A stretch of DNA of 64,000 nucleotides from Diaphorobacter limosus (GCF_033100095.1 NZ_CP136921.1:3747001-3811000), one strand, 5' to 3'. Positions 9,283 to 17,488 are shown, counted from the first letter of the stretch. Numbers and translations: made by a program. The notes: generated by a model not told the origin, from the letters alone.

Positions 9283-10380
9283 TCACGGCTTGATGGCGAT
9301 CTTCAGCACCCCGTCGCGCTGGTGGGCAAACAGGTCATAGGCCTCCACGATCTCGTCCAGCCGGCGCTGGTGCGTCACCAGCACGCCCAGATCCAGGCGA
9401 TTCGCGGCAATCACGTTCATCAGGCGGCGCATGCGCTCCTTGCCGCCGGGGCAGAGCGCGGTGCGTATGGTGTGATCGCCCAGGCCGGCGGCAAACTGCG
9501 CCAGCGGAATGGACAAATCCTCCGAATACACCCCCAGGCTCGACAGCGTGCCCCCGGGCCGCAGCACCTGCATGGCCTGGGCAAACGTGGCCTGGGTGCC
9601 CAGGGCCTCGATGGAGCTGTCGGCACCCTTGCCGCCGGTGAGCTTCATCACCTCGGCCACCACGTCCACGTTGCGGAAGTTCAGCGTTACGTCGGCGCCC
9701 ATCTTTTTGGCGACTGCCAGGCGCTGGTCATTGCCGTCCACGGCGATGATGGTCGTCGCCCCCAGCAGGCGCGCGCCGGCCGTGGCGCACAGGCCTATCG
9801 GGCCCTGCGCCAGCACCACCACGGTGTCGCCAATGCGGATGTTGGCGTTCTCGGCGCCCTTGAAGCCGGTGGACATGATGTCCGGGCACATCAGCACCTG
9901 CTCGTCCGTCAGGCCATCGGGAATGGGCGCCAGGTTCGCCTGGGCGTCCGGCACCAGCACATATTCGGCCTGCGTGCCGTCGATCAGGTTGCCAAAGCGC
10001 CAGCCCGCCGTGGCCTTGTAGCCGTGGCAGCCACATTGACCGCGCGGCACAAGATAGCTGCCGTCCTGGCTGGGCGCGCCGTCCTGCGCGGCGTAGCTGT
10101 TGAAGTTGGGGCAGATGGCGCCGGCAATCACGCGCTGGCCCTCCTGGTAGCCCTGCACGGCGCTGCCCAGTTTCTCGATCACGCCCACCGGCTCATGGCC
10201 CACGGTCAGGCCCTTGGCGACCGGGTACTCGCCCTTGAGGATGTGCACATCCGTGCCGCAGATGGTGGTGGTGGTGATGCGCACCAGCGCGTCGTTGGGG
10301 CCCACGTCGGGTATGGGCTTGTCGGCCAGCTCGATGCGGCCCTTGTCCACAAAAACGGCAGCTTTCATCATGGCGGTCAT
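9283..10380 (-). CDS. zinc-dependent medium-chain alcohol dehydrogenase
   Basis: 365 residues from the ATG at 10380 (AAGGAG upstream). Catalytic zinc ligands are visible as the Cys of CGTDVH, GHEPVG and the Asp of CPDIMSTGF, the pattern of NAD(P)-dependent secondary alcohol dehydrogenases that lack the four-Cys structural zinc loop. The coenzyme-binding glycine motif is VVVLAQGPIGLCATAGA. It probably interconverts a secondary alcohol and ketone or aldehyde; the exact substrate is not decidable. It stands alone, convergent with the nitroreductase gene and codirectional with mog after an 82-base gap. Confidence 0.88.
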   Translation of the reverse strand: MTAMMKAAVFVDKGRIELADKPIPDVGPNDALVRITTTTICGTDVHILKGEYPVAKGLTVGHEPVGVIEKLGSAVQGYQEGQRVIAGAICPNFNSYAAQDGAPSQDGSYLVPRGQCGCHGYKATAGWRFGNLIDGTQAEYVLVPDAQANLAPIPDGLTDEQVLMCPDIMSTGFKGAENANIRIGDTVVVLAQGPIGLCATAGARLLGATTIIAVDGNDQRLAVAKKMGADVTLNFRNVDVVAEVMKLTGGKGADSSIEALGTQATFAQAMQVLRPGGTLSSLGVYSEDLSIPLAQFAAGLGDHTIRTALCPGGKERMRRLMNVIAANRLDLGVLVTHQRRLDEIVEAYDLFAHQRDGVLKIAIKP

Positions 10381-10462
10381 GGTGGCACTCCTTTCGTGTG
10401 AAAGGATCACCATAGGCCATGGAGGTGGCCGCCGGCTTACATCGCAGCGGCCTGCTCGGGTA

Positions 10463-11071
10463 TCACCGCGCGGGCGTAGGCCGCATGGCCGACTTGGGGC
10501 GAAACGCCTTGCAGAGCTCGGGCCGGGTCTCCAGGTAGGGTCCGCCTATCAGGTCGATGCAGTAGGGCACGGCGGCAAAAATGCCCGGCACCAGTTGCGC
10601 GCCGGCCTCGTCACGCAAGCCCTCCAGCGTCTCGGCAATCGCCTTGGGCTGGCCCGGCAGGTTGATGATCAGGCTCTTGCCGCGTATCACCGCCACCTGG
10701 CGCGACAGGATGGCCGTGGGGACGAATTTGAGCGAGATCTGGCGCATCTGCTCGCCAAAGCCCGGCATCTCCTTGTCGGCCACGGCCAGCGTGGCCTCGG
10801 GCGTCACGTCGCGCAGCGCCGGGCCGGTGCCGCCGGTGGTCAGCACCAGCGAGCAGCCGGCATCCACCAGCTCGATCAGGGTGGCGCTGATGCGCTCTTT
10901 GTCGTCGGGGATCAGGCGCGGCTCGAAGGTGATGGGGTTGTGCAGCGCGCGCTTGAGCCAGTCGTGCAGCGCGGGCAGGCCCTTGTCCTCGTAGTCGCCG
11001 CTGCTAGCGCGGTCGCTGATGGAGACGATGCCGATCTTGACTGGCGCGTACTCATGGGTGCTATGGGGCAT
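10463..11071 (-). CDS. mog: molybdopterin adenylyltransferase
   Basis: 202 residues of the MogA/MoaB fold. It activates molybdopterin by adenylation before molybdenum insertion. Motifs: IGIVSISDRASSG at the start, VLTTGGTGPALRDVTPEA in the nucleotide-binding loop, and LIINLPGQPKAIAETL. The start at 11071 is supported by GAGGAGG eight bases upstream, which lies within the last codons of darP; the two genes overlap by 11 bases and are probably translationally coupled. Confidence 0.92.
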   Translation of the reverse strand: MPHSTHEYAPVKIGIVSISDRASSGDYEDKGLPALHDWLKRALHNPITFEPRLIPDDKERISATLIELVDAGCSLVLTTGGTGPALRDVTPEATLAVADKEMPGFGEQMRQISLKFVPTAILSRQVAVIRGKSLIINLPGQPKAIAETLEGLRDEAGAQLVPGIFAAVPYCIDLIGGPYLETRPELCKAFRPKSAMRPTPAR

Positions 11072-11735
11072 GGCCGTCCTCCTCGTCATTGGTGTCACTC
11101 GGGTCTTCATTGTGGCCCTGTGCGGCGCCCATTTGTTCCCGTACCAGCTGGAACAGCTCGCGGAAGGCGCGGCCCTTGCGCGGCGCCAGGCCCTGCGAAA
11201 CGGCGGCCTTGTCCTCGGGCGGCGCGTCCTTGCGCGCCTGGCGTATCAGCGCGCGCAGCTGCTGCGTGTCCGTGTCGGGGAACTGCTGCATCCACGGCGC
11301 CAGGGCCTCGTCACCGGCAATCAGGCGGTCGCGCCAATGCTCGGCCTGGTGCAGGGCCAGCTTCTCGGCGGCCGAGCCGCTGTGCTGCTCCTCCAGCGCG
11401 GCCTGGATGGCGGCCACGGCATCGTCGTCCAGCTTGCGCATCAGCTTGCCGACAAACTGCATCTGCCGGCGCTTGCCCTCGAAGTTGGTGATGCGCCGGG
11501 CCTCGGCCAGCGCGTCCTGCAGCTTTTCGGGCAGATCCAGGCGCGCAAACAGGTCGGTGCGCAGCGTGAGCAGCTCGGCGCCCAGCTTCTGCAGCGCATC
11601 CATCTCGCGCTTCAGGTCGGTCTTGGTGGCACCCGTGGTGCCCTTGAGTTCGGCCTTGTACTGCAGGTCCAGCTCGCTGCCTTCGGCGACGAACTGGCCC
11701 CTGACGAAATAGCCTTTTTTGGGTTTGCGTGACAT
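11061..11735 (-). CDS. darP: ribosome-associated protein DarP (YjgA, DUF615)
   Basis: 224 residues from the ATG at 11735. It begins with the conserved PKKGYFVRGQFV and has the DUF615 body rich in charged helices, with QFVGKLMRKLD and FRELFQLVREQ near the end. DarP helps late 50S subunit assembly in proteobacteria. The C-terminal acidic tail (SDTNDEEDGH) overlaps the mog start. It is divergent from pmbA; the pmbA-darP-mog neighbourhood recurs in betaproteobacteria. Confidence 0.92.
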   Translation of the reverse strand: MSRKPKKGYFVRGQFVAEGSELDLQYKAELKGTTGATKTDLKREMDALQKLGAELLTLRTDLFARLDLPEKLQDALAEARRITNFEGKRRQMQFVGKLMRKLDDDAVAAIQAALEEQHSGSAAEKLALHQAEHWRDRLIAGDEALAPWMQQFPDTDTQQLRALIRQARKDAPPEDKAAVSQGLAPRKGRAFRELFQLVREQMGAAQGHNEDPSDTNDEEDGHAP

Positions 11736-11814
11736 GGTGGGGCAGGGAGGGGCGCTGCGTCGCAACGGCGGCCGCCCTGCGGTGATTTGAGCGGCAAGTA
11801 TCATAGCCGCCGCT

Positions 11815-13236
11815 ATGAATACACCCAGCTCCCGCGCCCAGAGCGCCGCCCCCGCACAAACCACCAACCAACCCGAAAGCGGCTTCAGCTACACGCGCGA
11901 ATTCTTCGCCGGCCTGGTGGACCATGCCCTGGCGCACGCCAAAAAGCTCGGCGCCAGCGACGCCGGCGCCGACGCCTCGGAGGGCTGCGGCCTGTCCGTC
12001 AACGTGCGCAAGGGCGAGCTGGAGACCGTGGAGCGCAACCGCGACAAGTCCCTGGGCGTGACCGTCTACCTGGGCCACCGGCGCGGCAACGCCAGCACGT
12101 CCGACTTCTCGCCCGCCGCCGTCGAGCGCACCGTGCAGGCCGCCTACGACATCGCCCGCTTCACCGCCGAAGACCCCGTGGCCGGCCTGCCCGACGAGGC
12201 CGACATCGCCCCCGCCGACACGCACCGCGACCTGCAGCTATTCCACCCCTGGGCCATCACCAGCGAAGAGGCCGCGCAGCTGGCGCTGCAATGCGAGGCC
12301 GCCGCCCTCAAGACCCACAGGCGCATCACCAACAGCGAGGGCGCGGGCGTGTCGGCCCAGCAAAGCCACTTCTTCAGCGCCCACACGCGCGGCTTTCGCG
12401 GCGGCTATGCCAGCTCGCGCCACAGCATCTCGGTGGCGCCCATCGCCTCGCTGCCCGGGCGCAATGGCGAGATGCAGCGCGACGCCTGGTACAGCTCCGA
12501 GCGCAACGCCACCGACCTGGCCGCCCCCGAGGCCGTGGGCCGCTACGCCGCCCAGCGCGCCCTCGCCCGCCTGGGGTCACGCAAGATCCCCACCACCGAA
12601 TGCCCGGTGCTGTTCGAGTCGCCCCTGGCCGCCGGCCTGCTGGGCAGCTTTGTCCAGGCCGTGAGCGGCGGCGCGCTGTACCGCAAGACCAGTTTTTTGG
12701 TCGATTCGCTGGGCAAGCCGGTGTTTGCCAAGCACATCGATGTGAGCGAAGACCCGTTCATCCTGGGCGGCAAGGGCAGTTCGCCCTACGACGAAGAGGG
12801 TGTGCGCGTGGCGCCGCGCCAGGTGGTCCAGCGCGGGCGCGTGCAGGGCTATTTCTTGAGCACCTATTCGGCACGCAAGCTGGGCATGAAGACCACCGGC
12901 AACGCGGGTGGCTCGCACAACCTGGTGCTGTCGTCGCGCCTGACACAAGCCGGCGACGACCTGGACGCCATGCTGCAAAAACTGGGCACCGGCCTGTTCG
13001 TCATCGAACTCATGGGCCAGGGCGTGAACTACGTGACGGGCGACTACTCGCGCGGCGCCAGCGGCTTCTGGGTGGAAAACGGCCGCATCGCCTACCCCGT
13101 GCATGAGATCACCATCGCCGGCAACCTCAAGGACATGCTGCGCGGCATTGAAGCCGTGGGCGCCGACAGCTACACCTACGGCGCCAAGACCGTGGGCTCC
13201 ATCCTCATCAATCGCATGAAGGTGGCGGGCAGCTAA
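11815..13236 (+). CDS. pmbA: metalloprotease-related protein PmbA/TldE
   Basis: 473 residues of the TldD/PmbA family. TldD and TldE form a heterodimeric zinc protease that processes modified peptides and degrades the CcdA antitoxin; PmbA/TldE is the partner without the catalytic HEXXXH, and none is seen here. Recognisable blocks are ECPVLFESPLAAGLLGSF, GGSHNLVL and the C-terminal TIAGNLKDMLRGIEAVG. The 79-base gap to divergent darP must hold both promoters. Confidence 0.93.
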   Translation: MNTPSSRAQSAAPAQTTNQPESGFSYTREFFAGLVDHALAHAKKLGASDAGADASEGCGLSVNVRKGELETVERNRDKSLGVTVYLGHRRGNASTSDFSPAAVERTVQAAYDIARFTAEDPVAGLPDEADIAPADTHRDLQLFHPWAITSEEAAQLALQCEAAALKTHRRITNSEGAGVSAQQSHFFSAHTRGFRGGYASSRHSISVAPIASLPGRNGEMQRDAWYSSERNATDLAAPEAVGRYAAQRALARLGSRKIPTTECPVLFESPLAAGLLGSFVQAVSGGALYRKTSFLVDSLGKPVFAKHIDVSEDPFILGGKGSSPYDEEGVRVAPRQVVQRGRVQGYFLSTYSARKLGMKTTGNAGGSHNLVLSSRLTQAGDDLDAMLQKLGTGLFVIELMGQGVNYVTGDYSRGASGFWVENGRIAYPVHEITIAGNLKDMLRGIEAVGADSYTYGAKTVGSILINRMKVAGS

Positions 13237-13253
13237 TTTTTGCGCGGCTGTTT

Positions 13254-13364
13254 CTCCCTCTCCCGCAGGCGGGAGAGGGCAGGGGTGAGGGTGGATGCCA
13301 ACAAGAACCGCCTTGCCCGAACCACCCCCTCACCCCCACCCTCTCCCCCAAGGGGGCGAGGGAG
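13254..13364. repeat. composite hairpin repeat (copy 1, two-part)
   Basis: Left part: CCCTCTCCCGC (13256-13266) and GCGGGAGAGGG (13269-13279) form an 11-bp hairpin, followed by GGGGTGAGGG. Right part (about 13325-13364): CCCCTCACCCC then CTCTCCCCCAAGGGGG and GAGGGAG. The same two-part layout recurs at 29612-29723. Confidence 0.75.
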
Positions 13365-13373
13365 TGAAATGCA

Positions 13374-13406
13374 CTGCCAAACAAGCGCTACGTGCTATCA
13401 AAAATG
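13374..13406. repeat. short repeat fragment (AAGCGCTAC...GCTATCAAAAA)
   Basis: A short copy related to the repeats at 9165 and 29751, lying directly after composite repeat copy 1, the same order as at 29612-29785. Confidence 0.45.
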
Positions 13407-13450
13407 GGTATGTGCCGGCCTCAGGGGCCCAATCACGACGCCCCCGGTAT

Positions 13451-13486
13451 TCCTCCCTCCCCCTCCGGGGGAGGGCAGGGGTGGGA
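13451..13486. repeat. third hairpin-type repeat beside the IS fragment
   Basis: CTCCCTCCCCCTC faces GGGGGAGGG and is followed by GGGGTGGG. It is a diverged relative of the composite repeat, at the edge of the transposase remnant. Confidence 0.5.
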
Positions 13487-13544
13487 GCCGGCGAACCCCA
13501 AGCAGCCAAGCCGGCAGGATGCCGGCGCTCCCGGCCCCCACCCC

Positions 13545-14093
13545 AATCTTTCCCCGGAGCTGGCACGCCTCGAAGAGCTGCCCGGCTGGGCCAACACCGT
13601 CATCGGCGATCTCTTGAGTGAAGTCACCCGGCTTGATGAACGCATCACCGAGTACGACCGCCACATCGCCCTCATGGCCCGCCACAGCACCCAGGCGCAG
13701 CAGTTGATGCAACTCGGCGGTATTGGCCAGACCACCGCCATGGCACTCATCAGCACCGTGGGCAATGGCCACGACTTCGCCTGCGGGCGCAGCTTCAGCG
13801 CCTGGCTGGGCCTGGTGCCCGGGCAATACAGCTCGGGCGGCAAGCAGAGATTGGGACGCATCACCAAAGCCGGAGACGCCTACCTGCGCAGCCTGCTGGT
13901 GATGGGAGCCAGAGCGGTGCTTGCCGCTGCCATGAACACCCGCACGCCCAAGCAAGACCCCATCAGCCGCTGGGCCCGCAGCCTGGCCGAGCGCCGGGGC
14001 TACTGGCGCGCCGTGGTGGCCATTGCCGCCAAGAACGCCCGCATGTGCTGGGCCGTGCTGCAGCGCGGGGAGGCCTTCAAGATGCCCGCGTGA
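13545..14093 (+). pseudogene. truncated IS110/IS1111-family transposase (C-terminal part)
   Basis: The last 180 or so residues match the C-terminal transposase_20 part of IS110-type enzymes: LMQLGGIGQTTAMALIS, SFSAWLGLVPGQYSSGGKQR, a conserved GRITKAGDAYLR, and RGYWRAVVAIAAKNARM. The N-terminal DEDD catalytic domain is missing; the sequence upstream is repeat DNA rather than coding. The open frame extends back to 13392 by chance. IS1111-type elements include a subgroup that inserts in attC sites, so finding this remnant next to the last attC of a cassette array fits, but I cannot place it in that subgroup by eye. Confidence 0.8.
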
Positions 14094-14470
14094 GCTGGGC
14101 CGGCTACGCAACAGACACCAGAACAAGCTGACAGATCAGAAATCCGCCGCGTGAAGGCAGTCGTTGATGTGCAAAAAAGGACCTGCGCCGGGGAATGCTC
14201 GGTTAACTCAAGGGGACTCATGGGAGCCATCCCAAAGCCCGACTAACGAATGGAGCCCCCGGCGCGCGTCTTTCATCAGGGTTTGCTGCCAACCAGAAGG
14301 CAGCGTAATGACCGTTTGTAGTCACGCCGTCCGCACCGTTTGCCAAGAAGCATCGACGCGCTGCATGCACAAGGCTGGGAGCTGATCTGAAATTGACGAA
14401 AACCATGCCTGGGTTGATCGCTGTGCGATCAACCCAGGGAGAGGTATTGCTTGCAAAGGTGGGGAAGCCC
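14094..14470. other. gene-free junction between transposase remnant and cassette array
   Basis: No convincing gene. It probably includes the 3' end of the IS110-type element and the decayed edge of the array. The one clear structure is the perfect inverted repeat at 14408-14438. Confidence 0.5.
14408..14438. repeat. perfect 14-bp inverted repeat, 3-base loop
   Basis: CCTGGGTTGATCGC (14408-14421) and GCGATCAACCCAGG (14425-14438) pair perfectly around TGT. No T tract follows on either strand, so a plain terminator is unlikely. It may be an IS end structure or a protein-binding site. Confidence 0.7.
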
Positions 14471-14527
14471 TTGTAGCGCCCTGAGTTCAGCCGCCGCGTA
14501 GCGGTCGGCTGCGACGAAATGTTAGGT
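14471..14527 (-). repeat. attC site 1 (degenerate, distal end of array)
   Basis: The intact core GTTAGGT is at 14521-14527, and the paired arms around 14480-14515 match sites 2-4. The far core reads TTGTAGC instead of RYYYAAC, so this terminal site looks damaged. Confidence 0.75.
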
Positions 14528-14577
14528 TTCTGATTTTTATTTGTAGGGGACGGAGTTTGTGCGAGTCTTATTTGGCA

Positions 14578-15039
14578 CTATTGGCAGCAAGAACCATTCG
14601 CGGAAGCAATTGTGAAACCCCCGCTGGCTTCTGAGTTTCTGAATTCCTTTCCATCAACCAAAATTCGTACTCTTATGTCTCCATATGATTCTTTATTTTG
14701 CGCGGATATATATAAAAAATCACCGCTTTTAGCGGAAATGGTTTTCCTCCATGGAACTGAGGCATCTTCTTGTTGCGAACCTCCTTGTGCATTTTGGTAT
14801 GTTAGTGACGCTTTGCTGGTGCTTCCATCGACATGATATGTTATCGAGTGGGTTGAAGAACTAGATGTTCCGATACTACCACCACTAGAAATAAATGAAA
14901 AAACTGCCCATCCTATTAATCCAGCAACCACCAACGTTCCGATTCCTGTTTTCTTTGGAACTTTAGCGCCGCATTTAGGGCATGATGCCGCAGTGTTGCT
15001 AACATCATTCCCGCATTCTTTACACTTCATAAGCGCCAT
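14578..15039 (-). CDS. zinc-ribbon membrane protein with MmpS-like domain (cassette gene)
   Basis: 153 residues. The start MALMKCKECG opens a zinc ribbon (Cys 6, 9, 20, 23), followed by one membrane helix (about residues 33-52) and a C-terminal beta-rich domain resembling MmpS transport-accessory proteins (ITYHVDGS, DFLYISAQN, IRVRILVDGKEF). The predicted layout is a cytoplasmic zinc ribbon with an extracytoplasmic domain. The protein ends in GSCCQ. The gene lies in cassette 1 in the normal orientation. It is far more AT-rich than the chromosome. Its role is unknown; envelope or lipid interaction is a guess from the MmpS resemblance. Confidence 0.72.
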   Translation of the reverse strand: MALMKCKECGNDVSNTAASCPKCGAKVPKKTGIGTLVVAGLIGWAVFSFISSGGSIGTSSSSTHSITYHVDGSTSKASLTYQNAQGGSQQEDASVPWRKTISAKSGDFLYISAQNKESYGDIRVRILVDGKEFRNSEASGGFTIASANGSCCQ

Positions 15040-15058
15040 AAATTATTACTCCTTGAAA

Positions 15059-15115
15059 ACCTAACCCTGAGTTCAGCCGCCGCCATAGGCGGTCGGCTGC
15101 GACGCAAAGTTAGAA
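15059..15115 (-). repeat. attC site 2
   Basis: 57 bp with cores ACCTAAC and GTTAGAA and GCCGCCGCC/GGCGGTCGGC arms. It belongs to the HEPN-gene cassette. Confidence 0.9.
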
Positions 15116-15126
15116 AGAAAATGCGC

Positions 15127-16074
15127 TCACCAAGGAGAAAACCGCCATGGTTTATTGTGCGCCTCGCCCTCAAACGATCTGGGTACCTCTATGTTGAAAT
15201 TGGGGATATCATGTGTAATTTCTTGAATCATCAGGTTGCGTTTTTCCAAGTCGATCATTGCGTGATCAATTTGTTGCATTAAACAGTCTTTTCGTTTATT
15301 TTTTGGCCATCTCTGACGAGTTGGATTATTGAGCAAAATCATAAATATCATAAGCGCAGACCTGTTGTAATGGCATATATTGCTCTGAAGTTCACCATCG
15401 ACATTGATATCGGCACCACTGCCGTGAACTATTTTACTCCGGCAACTATATGCTTTCTTTAAATTATTGAATACTGTCAGTGTGTCCGAGAAAATTGGAC
15501 TCAGTATAAAGGCTGCCCTGAGGGCTAGTTTGTAACTGATATCTGTTGAGCCATCATTAAATAGCGCTTCCATGCTGATTATGGATTTTATAAGTCCTTC
15601 ATCGCTGTATGCCGATGAAATTTGAGATTCATAGAAAAAATCTAATGATAGCCGAAGGAACTTATTTTCCGTTATTGTTATTTGATACAAGTCATGAATT
15701 CTTGATATCTCGGATAAATATTTAATTACATGAGGCTGAATTGCTTTAATTGCTTCGTCAGGAATAACAGGTCGAAACGTTATATCAAGCTCTGGCTTCG
15801 TCCCAAGTTCGGATTTTGATCGAATACTCGCACCGCTGCCTCCAGAGTATGTAACTCGATTAAGAGATATTAGCGCTGCAAATTGGAGGTATCTACTAAG
15901 TTGTTGCTTGCCTCTATCCAGGTCGTCTACTCCGAGAACATACGCTTTTAATTTTCCTTCTCTAGTAGTCAGGAGAATATTTTCATCACTTAACTGTACT
16001 TTTTGTTGAAGAGAGATCCCTGGGGGCAGTAATCCTTCAATTATGTAATTCCATTGAAATAGCGGTTTCGTCAT
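15127..16074 (-). CDS. HEPN/Apea-like domain protein (cassette gene)
   Basis: 315 residues, AT-rich. The N-terminal half is unassigned. The C-terminal half (about 155-265) is all-helical with the block IKSIISMEALFNDG and then CRSKIVHGSG, which contains the R-x4-H motif (Arg 212, His 217) of HEPN ribonucleases. This arrangement resembles the Apea-like HEPN group found among candidate phage-defence and stress proteins. It begins 8 bases from attC 3 and fills cassette 2. Ribonuclease activity and a defence role are inferred from the motif and context, not shown. Confidence 0.68.
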   Translation of the reverse strand: MTKPLFQWNYIIEGLLPPGISLQQKVQLSDENILLTTREGKLKAYVLGVDDLDRGKQQLSRYLQFAALISLNRVTYSGGSGASIRSKSELGTKPELDITFRPVIPDEAIKAIQPHVIKYLSEISRIHDLYQITITENKFLRLSLDFFYESQISSAYSDEGLIKSIISMEALFNDGSTDISYKLALRAAFILSPIFSDTLTVFNNLKKAYSCRSKIVHGSGADINVDGELQSNICHYNRSALMIFMILLNNPTRQRWPKNKRKDCLMQQIDHAMIDLEKRNLMIQEITHDIPNFNIEVPRSFEGEAHNKPWRFSPW

Positions 16075-16081
16075 ATAATTA

Positions 16082-16140
16082 TTCTAACGCCTTGAGTTCA
16101 GCCGCCGCCGTAGGCGGTCGGCTGCGACGAACAGTTAGAG
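16082..16140 (-). repeat. attC site 3
   Basis: 59 bp; cores TTCTAAC and GTTAGAG. The arms are almost identical to those of site 4. Confidence 0.9.
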
Positions 16141-16177
16141 CAGAGAAATGGCTGGCAATGTATTTGGCGGATTGATT

Positions 16178-16726
16178 TCAATGGCATTCCATATGTCCGC
16201 CTGGGAAAACCGTGCATGGCTTTCCGGTTTGATTGTTGATGACCGTTCTAGGATGGCTTGGCGTGTTTTGGTTGTTAATGATAACCCTTGTAGGCTCTGG
16301 CATATTTAACATTGATCGCAATTTTAGACACTCTGCTCCCTCACGACGTTTTTTATTAGTGATCGTATTCTTTTCCATATCGCAACGTCGCGTTTGCTCT
16401 GATACGGTGACGTCATAACGAACGCCCGGCGGAGCGGACTGACCTTGCACTGGCTGCGGTCGTGTGAGTTGTTCGTTAAGTTGTTGCTCGCGGCGTAAGG
16501 CTTGCTGTTGTAGTTTCCGGTTCTCCGCCTCAAGTGCCTGCAAGCGCTCTTGGTAGATTTGTTCCGGATCTTTCTTTTCTTGAATTAATACTCCCGTCGA
16601 TCCGGCTTGACAAGGAGCATCAGAGAATATAGTGCGACCATTGACGATGCATTTGTAAACTTGGGCATACCCTGTTGTCATTGCAAACGCAAGAAAGAGG
16701 AATGCAAAGATCTTTCGTTTTTTCAT
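16178..16726 (-). CDS. DUF4124 exported protein, copy A (cassette gene)
   Basis: 182 residues from the ATG at 16726. A signal peptide (MKKRKIFAFLFLAF... ending near GYAQ) is followed by a DUF4124 domain (VYKCIVNGRTIFSDAPC), a coiled-coil stretch (YQERLQALEAENRKLQQQ) and a conserved cysteine-containing C-terminal part ending HMECH. DUF4124 proteins are small periplasmic proteins of unknown function common in betaproteobacteria. A close paralogue of equal length is at 22017. The frame stays open upstream through attC 4, so a longer translation starting in the neighbouring cassette is an artefact. Confidence 0.85.
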   Translation of the reverse strand: MKKRKIFAFLFLAFAMTTGYAQVYKCIVNGRTIFSDAPCQAGSTGVLIQEKKDPEQIYQERLQALEAENRKLQQQALRREQQLNEQLTRPQPVQGQSAPPGVRYDVTVSEQTRRCDMEKNTITNKKRREGAECLKLRSMLNMPEPTRVIINNQNTPSHPRTVINNQTGKPCTVFPGGHMECH

Positions 16727-16735
16727 GTTTATCAA

Positions 16736-16794
16736 CTCTAACGCCTTGAGTTCAGCCGCCGCCGCAGGCGGTCGGCTGCGACGAAATGTTAGAC
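16736..16794 (-). repeat. attC site 4
   Basis: 59 bp; cores CTCTAAC and GTTAGAC. The stop codon of the helix-hairpin-helix gene lies inside it. Confidence 0.9.
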
Positions 16795-17036
16795 ATTTGC
16801 GCCTGATGAGATTGTGCGAGAGCAATGGCAGACTGAATGGCTGCACGGGCTTGCGGACTATTTTTCCAACACGTTGAGCCAACAATTGAGGATGCTTTTG
16901 AAACAATATCAAGAGCATTGGCTTTGCTCAAATGCGCTAAAGATTCATACCCCATTTGTTCAAGACGAGCCACAACTGTAGGGCCAATGCCTTTGACAGC
17001 AAGGAGGGCTTTTCTTTCAGATGGCAGGAATGGCAT
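16752..17036 (-). CDS. small helix-hairpin-helix protein (cassette gene)
   Basis: About 94 residues from the ATG at 17036; an ATG four codons earlier is also possible. The sequence PSERKALLAVKGIGPTVVARLEQMG is a helix-hairpin-helix DNA-binding motif of the Cdd1/pathogenicity-locus type. The rest is helical with one Cys. The last dozen codons run into attC 4, where the reading frame stops, as is common for cassette genes. Likely a small nucleic-acid-binding protein; no more can be said. Confidence 0.68.
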   Translation of the reverse strand: MPFLPSERKALLAVKGIGPTVVARLEQMGYESLAHLSKANALDIVSKASSIVGSTCWKNSPQARAAIQSAIALAQSHQAQMSNISSQPTACGGG

Positions 17037-17052
17037 CGCAGGCTCCAAAAAT

Positions 17053-17109
17053 ATCTAACGCCCCGAGTTCACCGGATGCGAAGCAGTCCGGTGCGACGAA
17101 TTGTTAGAA
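17053..17109 (-). repeat. attC site 5
   Basis: 57 bp; cores ATCTAAC and GTTAGAA, with distinct arms (ACCGGATGC/GCAGTCCGGT). Asymmetry of the arms gives the same minus orientation as the rest. Confidence 0.88.
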
Positions 17110-17122
17110 CTGAAAGATTTAA

Positions 17123-17488
17123 ATGAAAAACAAATGGACACCAACAATAACCAAGGGTGCCCCATGGACACCCGGCCCATGGAAGTTAGGGCAGGCACCC
17201 CATGGGCACTGCCGAATTTATGCATCGCAAGAAACGCATGCAATAGCAAGGACGTATGGAAAAGAATTAAACGGCATTGGCGTTTGTGAATTGACCGGGC
17301 CAAAGAATCAAGCTGATGCGGTTGCAATTAGTGAATTGCCAGTGCTACTAGAAATTGCGGCAAGGCTACAGGCTTTTATGGCTGCAAGAGGAAATGAACT
17401 CCCGAGGGGAAAAGGCGAATTTGATTTACTCGTAGCTGTCAAATTATCTGGCGACGTATTTGACCGAATAATTGAGGCAACAAGCTAA
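17123..17488 (+). CDS. phage-type hypothetical protein, reversed in its cassette
   Basis: 121 residues. It begins MKNKWTPTITKGAPWTPGPWK and has the middle block ADAVAISELPVLLEIAARLQAF. This combination (TPGPW then an alanine-rich DA.ALI..LPxLLE helix) is familiar from small uncharacterised phage and plasmid proteins, and the gene at 25709 has a similar plan. The frame runs on the plus strand although both flanking attC sites are oriented for minus-strand genes, so it would not be read from a common array promoter. Its function is unknown. Confidence 0.6.
   Translation: MKNKWTPTITKGAPWTPGPWKLGQAPHGHCRIYASQETHAIARTYGKELNGIGVCELTGPKNQADAVAISELPVLLEIAARLQAFMAARGNELPRGKGEFDLLVAVKLSGDVFDRIIEATS

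Noticed and set aside
13392-13545. Upstream extension of the IS110-type frame
   Set aside because: It covers repeat DNA and shows no transposase similarity; only the part from about 13545 is kept.
16727-16918. N-terminal extension of the DUF4124 copy A frame into the next cassette
   Set aside because: The extension reads backwards through attC 4; the signal peptide begins at 16726.
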